Positions 6,561-7,678 of a stretch of DNA of 7,678 bases are shown here, piece after piece. The DNA is from Bacillota bacterium (GTDB lineage Bacteria > Bacillota > Sulfobacillia > Symbiobacteriales > ZC4RG38). The stretch is taken from assembly GCA_003242505.1 (NCBI GenBank), contig QGUP01000086.1:1-7678 (forward strand), written 5' to 3'. Positions within the stretch are counted from its first letter, which is position 1. Each line of letters starts with the position of its first letter. A model generated the notes under the pieces. The model was not told where the DNA came from. It worked only from the letters and a program-made list of their open reading frames with translations, and ran no database searches. The translations under genes were made by a program, and so were the position numbers.

Positions 6561-6628
6561 CGCTCCGCCCGGTCATCACGGGCTTCCGCTTCGCCCGGTC
6601 ATCCTGAGCTTCCGCTCCGCCCGGTCAT
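6561..6628. repeat. Three direct repeats with exact 26-bp period
   Basis: The 16-base core CGCTCCGCCCGGTCAT occurs at 6561-6576, 6587-6602 (one C-to-T change) and 6613-6628, exactly 26 bases apart. The 10-base spacers are related: CTTCC precedes copies two and three. The third copy encodes the last residues (MTGRS) of the DUF983 protein, and that gene's TGA stop lies at the edge of copy two. The 13-base sequence CCGCTCCGCCCGG recurs at 7018-7030, upstream of the same gene. This looks like a local tandem duplication of the gene's 3' end into the gap before ctaC. Confidence 0.85.
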
Positions 6629-6973
6629 GAGGTAGAGAATCCCAATCCAGATCCCCTTCATGTTGCGGTAGAAAAGGAAGAGGAAGAGGGTACCCACTAC
6701 GGCCCAGATGGCCACCTGGGCATCCCCGGGCAGGTCGGTGAGGGCCGCCAGGGCGTAGGCCCCGGCCGCGATCAGAACCGAGGTCACCCCGTAGGCCACC
6801 ACGATAGCCCCCAGAAAGTCCCCCTCCGCCCGCTCAAACCCCAGGCCGCAGGCGGGACACCGGGGATGCATCTCCCACCGGGTCCGGAAGATCCGCCCCC
6901 CGCCGCACCGGGGACACCGCAGCAGGAGCCCATTCCAGATGGCCCGCCAGATCCCCCGCACGGCGCCGCTCAC
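6599..6973 (-). CDS. DUF983-family zinc-ribbon membrane protein
   Basis: 124 residues. Two CxxC pairs, Cys20/Cys23 and Cys39/Cys42, form a zinc-ribbon-like module near the N-terminus (LLRCPRCGGGRIFR and HPRCPACG). Then comes FERAEGDFLGA, followed by two hydrophobic helices at about 54-78 and 86-104. This layout matches DUF983, a family of unknown biochemical role that is often found beside cytochrome oxidase genes in other bacteria. A part in oxidase biogenesis is therefore plausible but unproven. The protein sits second in the oxidase run, 76 bp after the cupredoxin gene. The GTG start has the G-rich segment GGGGGTGAGG just upstream, which also forms part of a possible quadruplex. The C-terminal MTGRSGSSG is encoded by a repeat unit and is probably a recent, non-conserved addition. 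Confidence 0.85.
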   Translation of the reverse strand: MSGAVRGIWRAIWNGLLLRCPRCGGGRIFRTRWEMHPRCPACGLGFERAEGDFLGAIVVAYGVTSVLIAAGAYALAALTDLPGDAQVAIWAVVGTLFLFLFYRNMKGIWIGILYLMTGRSGSSG

Positions 6974-6974
6974 T

Positions 6975-7010
6975 CCCTCACCCCCTGCTCCCCCTGACCC
7001 GCCCGTCCCC
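6975..7010 (-). promoter_or_regulatory. Possible G-quadruplex in leader of the DUF983 gene
   Basis: On the minus (coding) strand six G-runs of 3 to 5 bases fall within 36 bases: 7007-7010, 7002-7004, 6998-7000, 6990-6994, 6981-6985 and 6975-6977. Loops between them are 1 to 4 bases. This meets the usual quadruplex pattern with runs to spare. It ends two bases before the GTG start, so folding in the mRNA would hide the ribosome site. Confidence 0.45.
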
Positions 7011-7049
7011 AGCCAGTCCGCTCCGCCCGGCCCCGGCGCGCCCAGGCCC

Positions 7050-7661
7050 TCACCGGACCGTCATCGTCCCCGCCATCCCCAGATGGGGGTGGCCGGCGAT
7101 GCCGCACTCCAGGGGGATCGCCTCCCCCGGCTTGTCAGCCCGGAAGACGAGCCAGGTGCTGCCGCCCCCGGGGATGGTCCGGGACCGGAGGTTGTACGGC
7201 GGGCCGATGACCAGGTTGTGGCCGACCCGGTTCCCCCGGGGGCTGACCACCCGGATGGCCACCACCTTCCCCAGGGGCACCTCCAGGTGCCGGGGTTCGA
7301 TGGACCAGGGCGCCTCCGGGCGGTCCCCGCCGGACTCCAGCAGCCGGACCTCCAGGTAGAGGTCCGCGGCGGGGCGCTCGTCCCCGGCGGGCGCGGCCTC
7401 GGCCTCTTTCCGTGCGGGCCCGGCCTCTTCCCCTGGGGGCGAGGTCCCGGCCTCTTCCCCTGGGGGCGAGGCCCCGGCCGCTGCCCCCGGGGTTCCCCCT
7501 TCCGGGCCACCGGCTCCCGGAGGGCCTGCCCCCGGAGTCACCGCCCCCGGGCCGGCGCAGCCGCCCAGGCCGGCGACCAGCAGGATGAGAGCCAGGGCCG
7601 GCCCGAGCCGGCGGGCGGCTCCTCGCGCCCGCCCTGTCCTCATCAGCCTACGTACGGACAT
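7050..7661 (-). CDS. Cupredoxin lipoprotein, sulfocyanin/rusticyanin-like
   Basis: Predicted membrane-anchored blue-copper protein. A basic N-terminus and hydrophobic stretch lead to the lipobox VAGLGGC, with Cys35 the likely lipidation site. Residues about 36-98 are a Gly/Pro/Ala/Glu-rich linker that includes a 9-residue repeat (AGASPPGEE, AGTSPPGEE). The C-terminal domain (about 99-203) shows type 1 copper ligands: His148 in VGHNLVI, then Cys186, His191 and Met196. The C-x4-H-x4-M spacing is that of sulfocyanin and rusticyanin; plastocyanin has C-x2-H-x4-M. It is first in the oxidase run, so it may donate electrons to the caa3 oxidase, though a copper-delivery role is not excluded. Two starts are possible: the ATG at 7661, used here, or the ATG at 7643 (residue 7). 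Neither has a clear ribosome site, and the shorter form still has a full signal sequence. Confidence 0.85.
   Translation of the reverse strand: MSVRRLMRTGRARGAARRLGPALALILLVAGLGGCAGPGAVTPGAGPPGAGGPEGGTPGAAAGASPPGEEAGTSPPGEEAGPARKEAEAAPAGDERPAADLYLEVRLLESGGDRPEAPWSIEPRHLEVPLGKVVAIRVVSPRGNRVGHNLVIGPPYNLRSRTIPGGGSTWLVFRADKPGEAIPLECGIAGHPHLGMAGTMTVR
7419..7471 (-). repeat. 27-bp-period repeat in the cupredoxin linker
   Basis: Two identical 26-base copies lie at 7419-7444 and 7446-7471, one base apart, so the period is 27 bases or 9 codons. They encode the SPPGEEAG repeats in the linker between lipid anchor and copper domain. A degenerate third unit precedes 7419 on the plus strand and encodes AGPARKEAE. 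Perfect DNA identity suggests recent slippage, so linker length probably varies among strains. Confidence 0.85.
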
Positions 7662-7678
7662 CGAGGATCATGGCCAGG
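7648..7678 (-). CDS. Possible 3' end of an upstream gene (partial)
   Basis: On the minus strand a reading frame enters from the right edge and ends with LAMILDVRT at a TAG (7648-7650). If real, this gene would overlap the ATG at 7661 by 14 bases, or stop 4 bases before the alternative ATG at 7643. The latter is a typical coupled arrangement and would favour the shorter cupredoxin. Too little sequence is present to identify it, and a chance open frame of nine codons is quite possible. Confidence 0.2.
   Translation of the reverse strand, partial: LAMILDVRT

Noticed and set aside
2723..6607. A 1294-codon open frame on the plus strand, antisense to the oxidase genes
   Set aside because: It mirrors five well-supported minus-strand genes. 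Its translation is low-complexity and rich in Asp, Glu, Gly, His, Val and Pro with no domain, as expected for the antisense of GC-rich codons that avoid stop codons. It also lacks a ribosome site.
6561..6628. CRISPR array
   Set aside because: Spacers are only 10 bases and are themselves similar, the repeat overlaps a coding end, and there are no cas genes.
6974..7049. Promoter for the oxidase genes between the cupredoxin and DUF983
   Set aside because: The 76 bases are almost entirely G/C with nothing resembling a -10 element; transcription more likely begins upstream of the cupredoxin gene, outside the window.

Overview
The window is a very GC-rich bacterial segment (about 70% GC by eye) with two convergent transcription units. 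On the plus strand, at the left edge, is one complete gene for an L-lactate dehydrogenase. The rest, roughly positions 7661 down to 1046, is a single minus-strand run of eight genes centred on an aa3/caa3-type cytochrome c oxidase. In transcription order they are: a blue-copper (cupredoxin) lipoprotein, a DUF983 zinc-ribbon membrane protein, ctaC (subunit II with a fused cytochrome c domain), ctaD (subunit I), ctaE (subunit III), ctaF (subunit IV), ctaG (assembly factor) and a small unrecognised two-helix membrane protein.

The order ctaC-D-E-F-G, the fused cytochrome c on subunit II, the long subunit I with extra C-terminal helices, the short five-helix subunit III and the three-helix subunit IV all fit the Bacillus-type caa3 oxidase. 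The lactate dehydrogenase keeps the residues that bind fructose-1,6-bisphosphate in the Bacillus enzymes. Together with the GC content and the sulfocyanin-like copper site, this suggests a high-GC, possibly thermophilic member of the Bacillota or a close relative (Thermaerobacter- or Sulfobacillus-like). That placement is an inference from gene content only.

How the genes fit together: CtaC lipoprotein carries CuA and heme c and takes in electrons outside the membrane; CtaD holds heme a and the heme a3-CuB centre that reduces oxygen; CtaE and CtaF complete the complex; CtaG helps load copper. The cupredoxin lipoprotein, first in the run, is a good candidate for a membrane-anchored electron donor or copper handler for this oxidase. 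The last four junctions (ctaD/E 0 bp, E/F 7 bp, F/G 2 bp, G/small ORF 3 bp) imply tight translational coupling. The three upstream junctions are longer (76, 63 and 102 bp) and hold the unusual non-coding signals: a G-run-rich leader, a 26-bp-period triple repeat and a nested hairpin. Heme A synthesis genes (ctaA, ctaB) and a Sco-type copper chaperone are not in the window.

The window is mainly a conventional respiratory operon. The parts most worth a second look are the cupredoxin, the small terminal membrane protein, the low-complexity tails on several proteins and the short tandem repeats between genes. I see no RNA genes, CRISPR array, insertion sequence or convincing AT-rich promoter.
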